In this document: positions 9,930 through 17,755 of the stretch, piece by piece
How positions within the stretch are numbered: position 1 is the stretch's first letter
Layout: each line of letters begins with the position of its first letter
NCBI GenBank assembly: GCA_963422775.4
Contig: CAUJSJ030000096.1
Span: 1-64,000, forward strand
Length of the DNA: 64,000 nucleotides
Reading direction: 5' to 3'
From: Pelomonas sp963422775
GTDB lineage: Bacteria; Pseudomonadota; Gammaproteobacteria; Burkholderiales; Burkholderiaceae_C
The notes under the pieces: model-generated
The model's input: the letters and a program-made list of their open reading frames with translations, nothing else
Database searches by the model: none
What the model was told of the DNA's origin: nothing
Program-made: the position numbers and the translations under genes

Positions 9930-9958
9930 ATTGTAGCCATCCGGTCCGTCGACAATCC
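9930..9958 (-). promoter_or_regulatory. Candidate dusB-fis-purH promoter
   Basis: Minus-strand -10 TACAAT (9930-9935) about 28 bp before the dusB GTG. The -35 region at 17 bp spacing (9953-9958, GGATTG) is a weak match, which is compatible with a growth-rate-controlled, activator-assisted promoter. The element lies in the 61-bp divergent gap with the plus-strand YqaA gene. Confidence 0.35.
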
Positions 9959-9963
9959 ACCGC

Positions 9964-10461
9964 ATGGAAGCCTGGCTCTCGCAGTTCATCGGCAGCCTGC
10001 TCGCCGCCCTCGCGCTGCCGCAGGTCGGCCTCGTCGCAGTCTTCGTCATCACTTTTGTCTCGGCAACGTTGTTGCCGCTGGGCTCGGAGCCGGCCGTCTA
10101 CCTCGTCGTCAAGGCTGATCCGAGCATGTTCTGGGCCGTCATCGCGGTGGCGACGGTCGGGAACACGCTCGGCGGCGTGACGAGCTGGTGGATAGGCTAC
10201 GGCGCCGAGAAGGCGGTCGAGGCAGTCCAACATCACGAGCCTTCGCATTCCCGCGCGATGCAATGGCTGCAGCGCTTCGGCCCCAAGGCCTGCGTGATGA
10301 GCTGGCTGCCCATCGTCGGCGACCCGCTCTGCGCCGTGGCCGGCTGGCTCAAGCTGCCGTTCTGGCCCTGCGTCGGCTGGATGGCGCTGGGCAAGTTCCT
10401 GCGCTTTTTGCTCTACACCGTTGCCCTGATTTGGCTGATTCCGGAGACCTGGCTGCAATGA
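9964..10461 (+). CDS. YqaA/DedA-related (SNARE-associated) inner membrane protein
   Basis: 165 residues, nearly all hydrophobic. Segments: about residues 20-45 (GLVAVFVITFVSATLLPLGSEPAVY), a glycine-rich reentrant-like piece VGNTLGGVTSWWIGYGAEK (about 63-81), then RFGPKACVMSWLPIVGDPLCAVAGWLK (about 105-131) with the conserved Arg/Pro/Gly-Asp of the DedA fold, and a C-terminal helix. Short proteins of this type (YqaA) belong to the VTT/DedA superfamily implicated in lipid carrier scrambling. Overlaps the downstream peptidase gene by 4 bp (ATGA). Confidence 0.85.
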   Translation: MEAWLSQFIGSLLAALALPQVGLVAVFVITFVSATLLPLGSEPAVYLVVKADPSMFWAVIAVATVGNTLGGVTSWWIGYGAEKAVEAVQHHEPSHSRAMQWLQRFGPKACVMSWLPIVGDPLCAVAGWLKLPFWPCVGWMALGKFLRFLLYTVALIWLIPETWLQ

Positions 10462-11951
10462 CAACCCCCACCGCTTACCAAGACCTGAGCGCGCGCCAAC
10501 TGCGCCTGCACCGCCTCGGCCATCTGCAGGCCATCGCGCAATGGGACCAGGCCGCCAACATGCCCGCCAACGGCAACGAGGCGCGCAGCCTGGCCCTGGC
10601 CGAGATGGACGGCTTGCTGCACCAGCTCGCCACCGACCCCGCGCTGGCCGGCCTGCTCGACACGGCCGCCACCGAGCCGCTGGACGACACCCAGCGCGCC
10701 AACCTGCGCGAGATCCGCCGCGCCTGGCGCGCCGCAAACGCGCTGCCGCAGGCACTGGTGGAGGCCAAGAGCCTGGCCAACAACCGCTGCGAGCACGCCT
10801 GGCGCAGCCAACGCCCTGCCAACGACTGGGCCGGCTTCGCGCCCAATCTGCGCGAGGTGCTGAAGATCGCGCGCCAGGAGGCCGAACTGCTGTCGCAAAG
10901 CAGCGGGCTGAGCAAGTACGACGCACTGCTGGACAACTACGAGCCGGGCATGCGCTCGGCAGACGTCGAGCGCGCCTTTGCGCCGCTGCGGCAATGGCTG
11001 CCGGGCCTGATCCGCGACGTCATCGCGAAGCAGGCCCAGGAAACCGTTGTCGAGCCTGTCGGCCCCTTCCCCGCCGCGGCGCAGAAGGCCCTGGGCCTGG
11101 ATGCGATGACGCTGATGGGCTTCGACTTCAGCGCCGGCCGCATGGACGAGAGCACCCACCCGTTTTGCGGCGGCGTGCCCGAGGACGTGCGCATGACGAC
11201 GCGCTACCGCGAAGACAACTTCCTGCCCAGCCTGATGGGCACCATCCACGAAACCGGCCACGGCCGCTACGAGCAGGGCCTGCCCCGCGAGCTGCTGGGC
11301 CAGCCCATCGCCCGTGCGCGTTCCATGGGCATCCACGAGAGCCAGAGCCTGAGCTTCGAGATGCAGCTCGGCAGCCATCAAGGCTTCGCGGGGCTGCTGG
11401 CGCCGCTGCTGGTCAAGCATTTCGGCGACCAACCCGCCTTTGAAGCCGGCAACCTCCACAAGTTGCTGACACGCGTGCAGCCCGGCCTCATCCGCGTGGA
11501 CGCCGACGAGGTGACCTACCCCGCCCATATCCTGCTGCGCTTCGACATCGAGCGTGCGCTGATCGAGGGCCAGGCCGAGGTGGACGACATCCCGGCGTTG
11601 TGGGACGCCCGGATGGCCGAGCTGCTGGGCCTGGACACGCGCGGCAACTTCAAGGACGGCCCGATGCAGGACGTGCACTGGCCGGCCGGCCTGTTCGGCT
11701 ACTTCCCCTGCTACACGCTGGGCGCGATGTACGCGGCACAGTGGTTCGCGACGATGCGGGCGCGGGAGCCGGCGCTGGACGAGCAGATCGCGCGCGGTGA
11801 ACTCGGCGGCGTCTTCGAATGGCTGGCTGCCAATGTCTGGCAGGCCGCCAGCCGCCACGAGACGCCGGAACTCGTACAGCGCGCCAGCGGCGAGGCACTG
11901 AACCCGGCGCACTTTGAGGCGCATCTGCGCGGGCGCTACCTCGGCGCCTGA
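10458..11951 (+). CDS. Zinc carboxypeptidase of family M32 (carboxypeptidase Taq type)
   Basis: 497 residues, the normal M32 length. The zinc motif HETGH sits in MGTIHETGHGRYEQGLP (about residues 264-268) and is followed by the family motif MGIHESQSLSFE (about 290-301) with the third ligand. HPFCGGVPEDVRMTTRY (about 234-250) is the usual DxRxTTRY-like strand. Cytoplasmic metallocarboxypeptidase, broad C-terminal trimming. The start ATG at 10458 overlaps the YqaA stop; the upstream open frame is read-through within YqaA in another frame. Confidence 0.96.
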   Translation: MTTPTAYQDLSARQLRLHRLGHLQAIAQWDQAANMPANGNEARSLALAEMDGLLHQLATDPALAGLLDTAATEPLDDTQRANLREIRRAWRAANALPQALVEAKSLANNRCEHAWRSQRPANDWAGFAPNLREVLKIARQEAELLSQSSGLSKYDALLDNYEPGMRSADVERAFAPLRQWLPGLIRDVIAKQAQETVVEPVGPFPAAAQKALGLDAMTLMGFDFSAGRMDESTHPFCGGVPEDVRMTTRYREDNFLPSLMGTIHETGHGRYEQGLPRELLGQPIARARSMGIHESQSLSFEMQLGSHQGFAGLLAPLLVKHFGDQPAFEAGNLHKLLTRVQPGLIRVDADEVTYPAHILLRFDIERALIEGQAEVDDIPALWDARMAELLGLDTRGNFKDGPMQDVHWPAGLFGYFPCYTLGAMYAAQWFATMRAREPALDEQIARGELGGVFEWLAANVWQAASRHETPELVQRASGEALNPAHFEAHLRGRYLGA

Positions 11952-11965
11952 ACGCAACAGCTTGC

Positions 11966-11984
11966 CGACAGCCCTAGGCTGTCG
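11966..11984 (+). terminator. Hairpin after the M32 peptidase gene (possible weak terminator)
   Basis: Perfect 8-bp stem CGACAGCC (11966-11973) / GGCTGTCG (11977-11984) with a 3-nt loop, 15 bp beyond the stop codon. No T tract follows on the plus strand, so any termination would be weak. Confidence 0.3.
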
Positions 11985-11993
11985 CTTGCGCGC

Positions 11994-12026
11994 AAAAAAA
12001 GAGGGCCGCTCCATCGGGAGCGGCCC
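11994..12026 (-). terminator. Intrinsic terminator on the minus strand
   Basis: Read on the minus strand, GGGCCGCTCC / GGAGCGGCCC (12003-12026, 4-nt loop) is followed by a short purine-rich spacer complement and a T7 run (complement of 11994-12000). It would end transcripts coming down from lpxC and the small membrane gene at 12231. The rest of the 279-bp gap 11952-12230 shows no ORF I can support. Confidence 0.7.
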
Positions 12027-12230
12027 AAGCTACTTCGAACGATCTCTCTTTCCAAACCAACACGCTTCCCCGGCCCCCCGGCCTTCTCCACGCGTGGCAC
12101 CCGGGGTGTTTGCTCTTCCCGGACTCGGCCGCTGCAACTCGAACAGCAACCGTGAAGCCATTCTGTGCAAGCCGGGCCGCGCTGCCATCCCCGCAAGCCA
12201 AGGGGGACACTCAGATGGATGTGACGGGCG

Positions 12231-12416
12231 TCACAGCAGCAGGGCCAGCCGCTCCAGGATCAGCACGCCGAAGAAGGCCAGGCCGGCGATCAGCGTCCAT
12301 TTCATGATGACGATGCCCATGCGCCGCCAGCGCGCCTGGCGCGTCGCGATGGAAAGGGCAAAGCAAACCACTGCCGCGAACAGCAGCAGGCCGACGACGA
12401 GGCGGGCGATCAGCAT
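12231..12416 (-). CDS. Small two-helix inner membrane protein, unknown function
   Basis: 61 residues: helix 1 LVVGLLLFAAVVCFALSI (about 6-23), a basic cytoplasmic loop ATRQARWRRMGIVIMKW, helix 2 TLIAGLAFFGVLILERLALLL. The positive-inside loop and low content of rare codons argue for a real protein. It lies downstream of lpxC, before the terminator at 11994-12026. No function can be assigned. Confidence 0.6.
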   Translation of the reverse strand: MLIARLVVGLLLFAAVVCFALSIATRQARWRRMGIVIMKWTLIAGLAFFGVLILERLALLL

Positions 12417-12449
12417 GTCAGCGCCGCCCGGCCGCCCGAAGGCGATGAC

Positions 12450-12490
12450 GCTCCCCCTCGGGGAGCAGCGAGCGAAGCGAGCGTGGGGGC
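12450..12490. repeat. Intergenic GC-rich inverted-repeat element downstream of lpxC
   Basis: GCTCCCC (12450-12456) pairs with GGGGAGC (12460-12466), directly followed by the imperfect palindrome GCGAGCGAAGCGAGCG and then GTGGGGGC. Elements of this look recur between genes in Burkholderiales genomes from general experience; only this copy is evident here. It could act as an mRNA-stabilising or rho-independent-like hairpin after lpxC, but there is no T tract. Confidence 0.4.
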
Positions 12491-12502
12491 TTCATTTCTT
12501 GT

Positions 12503-13438
12503 TCACCAGGCCGGTGCAAGTTCCGCGAAGCCCTTGGGCGCCTCGCGCTCGTCGTCGAAGCTGACGACCTCGTAGGCTGACTCGTCCGCCAGCAACGCGC
12601 GCAGCAGCTTGTTGTTCAGCGCATGCCCGCCCTTGAAGGACGTGTAGGCCGCCAGCAGCGGCATGCCGGCCACCTGCATGTCGCCGATGGCGTCCAGGAT
12701 CTTGTGCTTCACGAACTCGTCGTCATAGCGCAGGCCGTCGGCATTGAGCACCTTGTAGTCGTCCACGACGATGGCGTTGTCCATGGAGCCGCCGAGCGTC
12801 AGGCCGCGCGAGCGCATCAGGTCGATGTCGGCCGTCATGCCGAAGGTGCGCGCCCGGGCGATCTCCTTCTTGTACTTGCCCGAGCCCATGTCGAACACGA
12901 ACTGGCTGCCGGTAGCAGCCACTGCCGGGTTGTCGAACTCGATCTCGAAGCTCAGCGTGTAGCCGTGATGCGGCTCCAGCCGCGCCCACATCAGCTTCTT
13001 GCCCTCGCCCTGACGCACTTCGACGGTCTTCCTCACACGCAGGAAGCGCTTGGGCGCGTCCTGCATGACGATGCCGGCCGACTGCAGCAGGAAGACGAAG
13101 CTCGCCGCCGAGCCATCCAGCACGGGCACCTCGTCGGCGTTGATGTCGATGACGAGGTTGTCCAGACCCAGGCCCGCGCAGGCGGACAGCAGATGCTCGA
13201 TGGTCTGCACCTTGGGCGCGCCGGGGTCGCCGCCGGGGCTGATGGTGGTGGCCATGCGGGTGTCGCTGACCGACGTGACACCCACCGGGATGTCCACCGG
13301 CGGGCAGAGGTCGACGCGGCGGAACACGATGCCCGTGTCGACAGGCGCGGGGCGCAGCGTCAGCTCGACCTTCTGGCCACTGTGGATGCCGACGCCGACA
13401 GCGCGCGTGATCGACTTCAGGGTGCGTTGCTTGACCAT
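12503..13438 (-). CDS. lpxC: UDP-3-O-acyl-N-acetylglucosamine deacetylase
   Basis: 311 residues, standard LpxC length. The start at 13438 gives the family's usual MVKQRTLKSITRAVGVGIHSGQKV. Zinc and catalytic features: TIEHLLSACAGLGLDN (about residue 79, first His), DDEFVKHKILDAIGDM (second His and Asp) and FKGGHALNNKLLRAL (general His). First committed step of lipid A synthesis, cytoplasmic. In many proteobacteria lpxC follows ftsZ directly; here 5.5 kb of other genes intervene. It begins 17 bp after the histidine kinase gene, with no obvious promoter in the gap. Confidence 0.97.
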   Translation of the reverse strand: MVKQRTLKSITRAVGVGIHSGQKVELTLRPAPVDTGIVFRRVDLCPPVDIPVGVTSVSDTRMATTISPGGDPGAPKVQTIEHLLSACAGLGLDNLVIDINADEVPVLDGSAASFVFLLQSAGIVMQDAPKRFLRVRKTVEVRQGEGKKLMWARLEPHHGYTLSFEIEFDNPAVAATGSQFVFDMGSGKYKKEIARARTFGMTADIDLMRSRGLTLGGSMDNAIVVDDYKVLNADGLRYDDEFVKHKILDAIGDMQVAGMPLLAAYTSFKGGHALNNKLLRALLADESAYEVVSFDDEREAPKGFAELAPAW

Positions 13439-13455
13439 GCCCTGATTGTCCCGGA

Positions 13456-15417
13456 TCAAGGGGTGCCCTTGCGCTCCACAGGCAATCTGAGAGAGAGGCG
13501 CGTTCCCATGCCCGGCTGTGAATCGATGCGCAGCTTGCCGCCCAGGCGCTGCGCGCGCTTGATCTGGCTCTTCAGGCCGCGGCCGTGCTGGATGGCCTGC
13601 AGGTCGAAGCCGGCGCCGTCGTCCTCGACGCGGATCTCGACATAGCTGCCATGGTGGCGCGTGACCATGCGCACGCGGCTGGCCTGGGCATGCTTGAGAA
13701 CATTGTTGAGCGCCTCCTGCATCAGGCGCAGCACATGTAGCGCGTCGGGCGGCTCCAGCCAGGCCAGCGGCGGCAGGTCCTGCACATCCCAGTCAAGCTT
13801 CAGGCCGCCGATCTGCAGGCGCTTGCCCAGGCGGTAGCGCATCGTCGCCAGCAGCGAGACGAGGTCGTGGCCGACGGGCTCCAGCGAGTCGATGACCAGG
13901 CGCAGGTCGTCCACACATTCGCGCAGCACCTCCACGCATTGCTCGTGCGACATGCTGCCCTGCTCCATCGCGACAAGCGCCGACAGCAGCGACGAGCCCA
14001 GGCCGTCGTGCATGTCGGCCATGATGCGCTGGCGTTCCAGCAGCAGGGCCTGCTGGCGCTCCACCTCGCGCAGCTGGGCGTTCTGCGCCTGCAGCACCGA
14101 GACCTGTTCGTCCAGGTCTTCCTGCAGCTGGCTGTTCTCGGCCTTGACCTGCTCGACGGCGCCGACGTAGCGGCGTTGCACGGCATGCAGGAAGCTGAGC
14201 ATGACGACCAGCGTCGCGAACGGCATCAGGAAGACATGCTCAGGCCAGGCCCAGCCGGCCAGCACGGCGAGGTCGTGCGCGCCGAGAACGACGCCCAGGA
14301 TCAGGGCCAGCGCCATGACGTGCAGCTCGGGGCGGCGCTCGCGCCAGGCGAGAAGCACCACCCAGGCCGTGCCGATGGTCGCCACGCCCGCCGTCACGGT
14401 GTACTGCATGACGACCATGTCGAGCTGGCGCAGCCACAGCGGCATGCTGAGCACGCTGACGATCAGCACGCTGGCCGTCAGCCCCCATTCCAGCCACATC
14501 ACGCGCCGGCTCGAGAAGCGCAGCGCGAACAGCAGTGCCGTCAGCATGACCCAGCCCATCGAGGCATGCGTGGCCCACCAGAACCAATCCTGTGCGCCCG
14601 GCGACACCGGCAGGCTGACGTAGAAGTGCAGATTGCGCACCATCCAGGCCGCGGCACCGAGGGCAAAAAGGCCGTAGATGGCGTCGGGGCGGCGCAGCCA
14701 CAGCGTCAGCGCGAACAGGCCCAGCACGGCCAGCGTCAGGCTGACGACCTGGGGCAGGCCGGTCTGGGCGCGCACACGCCACAGCCAGCGCTTCTCCAGC
14801 TGATCACGCGGCCCGACCCAGATGCGCGACACGGCGTGATAGCTTCCCGCCGGCACGGGCAGCGCGACAACCAGGTCCAGCCCCTGCGCGCCGATGCCCG
14901 GCAGGGGCAGCCACAGCGGCTGCACCCATTGCTCGCGCTCGGCGTGCTGGTTGTCCAGCAGCAGCTTCCAGCCCTGGTCGCTGCGCGCCAGCACGGCGGC
15001 CGACAGCGTGACCAGGCGCGGCAGATACAGCGCCATGGCCTCGTCGCTGCCCGCCGGCACATGCAGGCGATACCAGCGCATCTCGTAACCCGGCGCATCA
15101 CTGACCATGGCTGCGCCAGGGCGGGCGCGCACGTCGGGCATCGGCAGTGGCTGCCAGGCCGCTGCGTCTTCAGGCGGCAGCAGGTCGGCGGGCAGCGCCA
15201 GGTGATCGCCACCAGACACCGTGTGGCGGCGCAGCGCCTCCCACCAGGCGTCGAGCTGGGCGCGCGTCCAGGCGCTGGTGGCCAGTTCGGTCGGCGCGGC
15301 ATCGTCGCCAGCGACACGCGCGCTGGGCTGGGGCAGGCGTTGAGCCAGCGCGGGCAGACAGACCCCGAGCGCCAGCATCAGCAGCCAGGCGCGCAACGTG
15401 ACAGCAAGCTCACGCAT
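13456..15417 (-). CDS. Membrane sensor histidine kinase, NarL-type (HisKA_3), orphan
   Basis: 653 residues. Signal peptide MRELAVTLRAWLLMLALGVCLPALAQ, a periplasmic domain to about residue 210 (beta-rich, 7TMR-DISM-like), about seven transmembrane helices at 215-425, a coiled coil (VEQVKAENSQLQEDLDEQVSVLQAQNAQLREVERQQ, about 430-465), then HisKA_3 with the phospho-acceptor in MADMHDGLGSSLLSAL (His about 470) and an HATPase domain with NNVLKHAQ (N box), EDDGAGFD and HGRGLKSQIKRAQ. No response regulator gene is adjacent. The longer in-frame start at 15477 lacks a signal peptide at its N-terminus, so 15417 is preferred. It precedes lpxC by 17 bp. Confidence 0.85.
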   Translation of the reverse strand: MRELAVTLRAWLLMLALGVCLPALAQRLPQPSARVAGDDAAPTELATSAWTRAQLDAWWEALRRHTVSGGDHLALPADLLPPEDAAAWQPLPMPDVRARPGAAMVSDAPGYEMRWYRLHVPAGSDEAMALYLPRLVTLSAAVLARSDQGWKLLLDNQHAEREQWVQPLWLPLPGIGAQGLDLVVALPVPAGSYHAVSRIWVGPRDQLEKRWLWRVRAQTGLPQVVSLTLAVLGLFALTLWLRRPDAIYGLFALGAAAWMVRNLHFYVSLPVSPGAQDWFWWATHASMGWVMLTALLFALRFSSRRVMWLEWGLTASVLIVSVLSMPLWLRQLDMVVMQYTVTAGVATIGTAWVVLLAWRERRPELHVMALALILGVVLGAHDLAVLAGWAWPEHVFLMPFATLVVMLSFLHAVQRRYVGAVEQVKAENSQLQEDLDEQVSVLQAQNAQLREVERQQALLLERQRIMADMHDGLGSSLLSALVAMEQGSMSHEQCVEVLRECVDDLRLVIDSLEPVGHDLVSLLATMRYRLGKRLQIGGLKLDWDVQDLPPLAWLEPPDALHVLRLMQEALNNVLKHAQASRVRMVTRHHGSYVEIRVEDDGAGFDLQAIQHGRGLKSQIKRAQRLGGKLRIDSQPGMGTRLSLRLPVERKGTP

Positions 15418-15519
15418 CCCTTCAGTTTGTTCTAGGCATTGACATGGGAGGCGAGCATGCCACAGGGGGTGGCCCACCCGCAGCCCGACAGCGCCGTTCG
15501 GTGCTGCTGGCGCGACCGT

Positions 15520-16083
15520 TCAGCCGATGTCCACCGGCAGGTTCTGGCGCGCCGCATCACGCAGCTCGCGGGACAAGCCGATGTCACCCACCGCGCGCGA
15601 CAACAGCAGCGCGCCGACCAGCGTGGACAACATGGCCAGCGCCTGGGCGCGGCGCGCGGCGGCGTCGGCGCCGGGCATCTGGTCCTGCAACGTCGCGGCC
15701 AGGCTCTCGACGCCCTCGGCGAACACCTCGCGCACGGCCGGGCCACCGCGCGCCGCGTCGCCCGCCAGCGCGACGAGGCCGCAGCCCGCGCCGATGTGGT
15801 CGCGGTGGGCATCCGACAGATAGGTCTTGACCCAGGCCGCCAAGCTGCGGTCGGTCTGCTTCTTCCACTGCTCGCGGTTGGTCTGCAGCGCCCGCGCGCA
15901 GGCCTGGGCGGCGAGGTCGTCCTTGGACTCGAAATGGCCGTAGAAGCCACCGCGCGTGAGGCCGGCGGCCTGCATCAGGTCGTTCAGGCCGATGCCGTCG
16001 AAGCCGCGCTCACGGAACAGCTGGGCGGCGTTGTCGAGGATGCGTTCGCGGTTCTCTTCGGCCTGGGCGCGGCTGACCTTCAT
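15520..16083 (-). CDS. TetR/AcrR-family transcriptional repressor
   Basis: 187 residues. N-terminal HTH: RERILDNAAQLFRERGFDGIGLNDLMQAAGLTRGGFYGHFESKDDLAAQA (about residues 11-60). The C-terminal ligand domain is like the short TetR_C group with CGLVALAGDAAR. It is divergent from the SDR/hydrolase/MFS block; two matching 14-bp operators lie in the intergenic region and cover both promoters, so it probably represses itself and those genes. The inducer is unknown; an MFS exporter in the block hints at a toxic small molecule. Confidence 0.92.
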   Translation of the reverse strand: MKVSRAQAEENRERILDNAAQLFRERGFDGIGLNDLMQAAGLTRGGFYGHFESKDDLAAQACARALQTNREQWKKQTDRSLAAWVKTYLSDAHRDHIGAGCGLVALAGDAARGGPAVREVFAEGVESLAATLQDQMPGADAAARRAQALAMLSTLVGALLLSRAVGDIGLSRELRDAARQNLPVDIG

Positions 16084-16114
16084 CGACGTCTCCTGGGGTT
16101 ATTCACGGATGGGC

Positions 16115-16168
16115 TTGACTCATTTTACATGTTGAACGACATTTATATCAATCATGTCGATCGACATG
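16115..16168. promoter_or_regulatory. Divergent promoters with twin TetR-type operators
   Basis: Operators: ATGTTGAACGACAT (16129-16142) and ATGTCGATCGACAT (16154-16167, part of a perfect 16-bp palindrome 16153-16168). Both fit ATGTyGwwCrACAT, centres 25 bp apart. Plus-strand promoter: TTGACT (16115-16120), 17-bp spacer, GACATT (16138-16143), overlapped by operator 1. Minus-strand promoter for the TetR gene: TTGATA (16146-16151), 18-bp spacer, TAAAAT (16122-16127), which encloses operator 1. Occupancy would block both directions. Confidence 0.75.
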
Positions 16169-16193
16169 AATAAACGGATTGAAAGGAAGCGCC

Positions 16194-16889
16194 ATGCAGC
16201 TCAGGAACGCGATCGTCTTCATCACCGGTGCCAACCGCGGCCTCGGCCGCGCCTTGGCCCAGGCCGCGCTGGCCGCCGGTGCCGCCAAGGTCTATGCCGC
16301 CGCGCGGGACCCGGCCGGCATCGACCTGCCTGGTGTCGTGCCCATCGCGCTGGATGTGACCGACGCCGCCCAGGTTGCCGCTGCCGCAGCGCAGTGCACC
16401 GATGTGACGCTGCTGATCAACAACGCCGGCATCTCGCAAGGCGCCAGCGTGCTCGCGGCCGACGCCATCGACGTGGCCCGCCGCCATCTGGAGACGAACG
16501 TCTTCGGCGTCTGGGCGCTCAGCCAGGCCTTCGCCCCGGTGCTGAAGGCCAATGGCGGCGGCGCGGTGCTGAACGTGCTTTCGGTGCTGAGCTGGGTGAC
16601 GCTGCCGGGCCTCACGCCCTACAGCGCCAGCAAGGCCGCCGCCTGGGCGCTGAGCAACGGCCTGCGCCAGGAGCTCAAGGCTCAGGGCACGCAGCTCACC
16701 AGCCTGCACGTCGGCTACATGGACACCGACATGACGCGGGGCCTCGAGGCCCCCAAGTCCTTGCCCGCCGAGGTCGCGCGCCTGGCCCTCGAAGGCATCG
16801 AGGCAGGCGCCTTCGAGGTGCTGGCCGACGACGTCAGCCGCCAGGTCAAGCAGAGCCTGTCCACCCCCGCGCCGGCCTACGCCGGTTGA
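16194..16889 (+). CDS. Short-chain dehydrogenase/reductase (SDR)
   Basis: 231 residues, classical SDR. NAD(P)-binding GANRGLGRALA (TGxxxGxG type, about residues 13-23), NNAGIS (about 78-83), catalytic Ser in LSVLSWVTLPG (about 125-135), and YSASKAA (about 142-148; Tyr and Lys). The start at 16194 has GGAAGC upstream and lies just beyond the TetR operators. Substrate unknown. First gene of the TetR-controlled block with the hydrolase and MFS transporter. Confidence 0.93.
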   Translation: MQLRNAIVFITGANRGLGRALAQAALAAGAAKVYAAARDPAGIDLPGVVPIALDVTDAAQVAAAAAQCTDVTLLINNAGISQGASVLAADAIDVARRHLETNVFGVWALSQAFAPVLKANGGGAVLNVLSVLSWVTLPGLTPYSASKAAAWALSNGLRQELKAQGTQLTSLHVGYMDTDMTRGLEAPKSLPAEVARLALEGIEAGAFEVLADDVSRQVKQSLSTPAPAYAG

Positions 16890-16921
16890 CGCTGATCGAT
16901 GCCTTCGCCAAGGAGATCGTC

Positions 16922-17755
16922 ATGGTCGAGTCCCCTGCTGTTGCGGCGCCCGCGGGCGCCAAGTTCGCGGCTCATGCCGACGGCCACCTGGCCGCGGCCC
17001 GCCACGCCTTCTCGGCGCCCGAGCGCATCGCCCTGAGCGCCCAGGAGCGCGCCGCGCTGACCGGCGCGGCCGAAGCGCCGTTGCGCCACGAAGGCATCAA
17101 GCTCGCGCGCTGGACGCTGGGCGCGGGCCCGCGCGTCGTTCTCGTGCATGGCTGGAACAGCCGTGGCTCACACCTGCTCGGCTTCGCCAGGCCACTCATC
17201 GAGGCAGGCTTTTCGGTCAGTCTTTTTGATCTGCCGGGCCACGGCGATTCAGGCGGCCATGCCTGCAGCGTCGTGCACGCCGGCCGCGCGCTGCGCACGG
17301 TGATGACGGCCATCGGCGACGTGCACGCCGTCATCGGCCATTCGATGGGGTCGGCCGCGGCGCTGCTGGCCTTTGCACGGGGGCTGCCGGTCAGGCGCAG
17401 CGTGCATCTGGCCGGGCCATCGTCGCTGACGCCGATGGTCAAGGGCCTGGCCGCAGCCCACGGCCTGGGGCCGGCAGATGCGGCCGCGTTCGCGGGCTGG
17501 GTCGAGGGCTTCATCGGCACGCGCATCCACTATGTGGACCTGGAGCAGTTGCGGCACGGCCTGCGCCATCCCGGCCTCATCGTGCACGACGCCGAGGACC
17601 GCACCGTGCCGGTCGCGGCCTCCGAGGCGCTGCACGCAGCCTGGGCGGGCTCGCGTTTGGAGCGCGTCACGGGCCTGGGCCATCGCCGCCTGCTGGTGGA
17701 CACCGACGTCATCGCACGCAGCGTGGCCTTCGTCGCCGAAGGGCTGCCCGCATGA
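16922..17755 (+). CDS. Alpha/beta hydrolase
   Basis: 277 residues. Core motifs: VVLVHGWNSRGSHLLGFARPL (oxyanion HGW, about residue 74), nucleophile elbow VIGHSMGSAAAL (Ser about 140), acid VHDAEDRTVP (Asp about 222), and catalytic His in VTGLGHRRLL (about 250). No signal peptide. It lies 32 bp after the SDR gene and overlaps the MFS gene by 4 bp (ATGA), so the three are one operon. Substrate not predictable. Confidence 0.88.
   Translation: MVESPAVAAPAGAKFAAHADGHLAAARHAFSAPERIALSAQERAALTGAAEAPLRHEGIKLARWTLGAGPRVVLVHGWNSRGSHLLGFARPLIEAGFSVSLFDLPGHGDSGGHACSVVHAGRALRTVMTAIGDVHAVIGHSMGSAAALLAFARGLPVRRSVHLAGPSSLTPMVKGLAAAHGLGPADAAAFAGWVEGFIGTRIHYVDLEQLRHGLRHPGLIVHDAEDRTVPVAASEALHAAWAGSRLERVTGLGHRRLLVDTDVIARSVAFVAEGLPA

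Noticed and set aside
10413..12014. 533-codon antisense frame across the M32 peptidase
   Set aside because: Composition-driven shadow rich in Gln/Ala/Val/His without motifs; the sense strand has HETGH and HESQS.
16154..16889. Start of a 533-codon frame spanning the SDR gene and the following hydrolase
   Set aside because: The first 250 codons are out of frame with the SDR motifs; only the part from 16922 is a real hydrolase.
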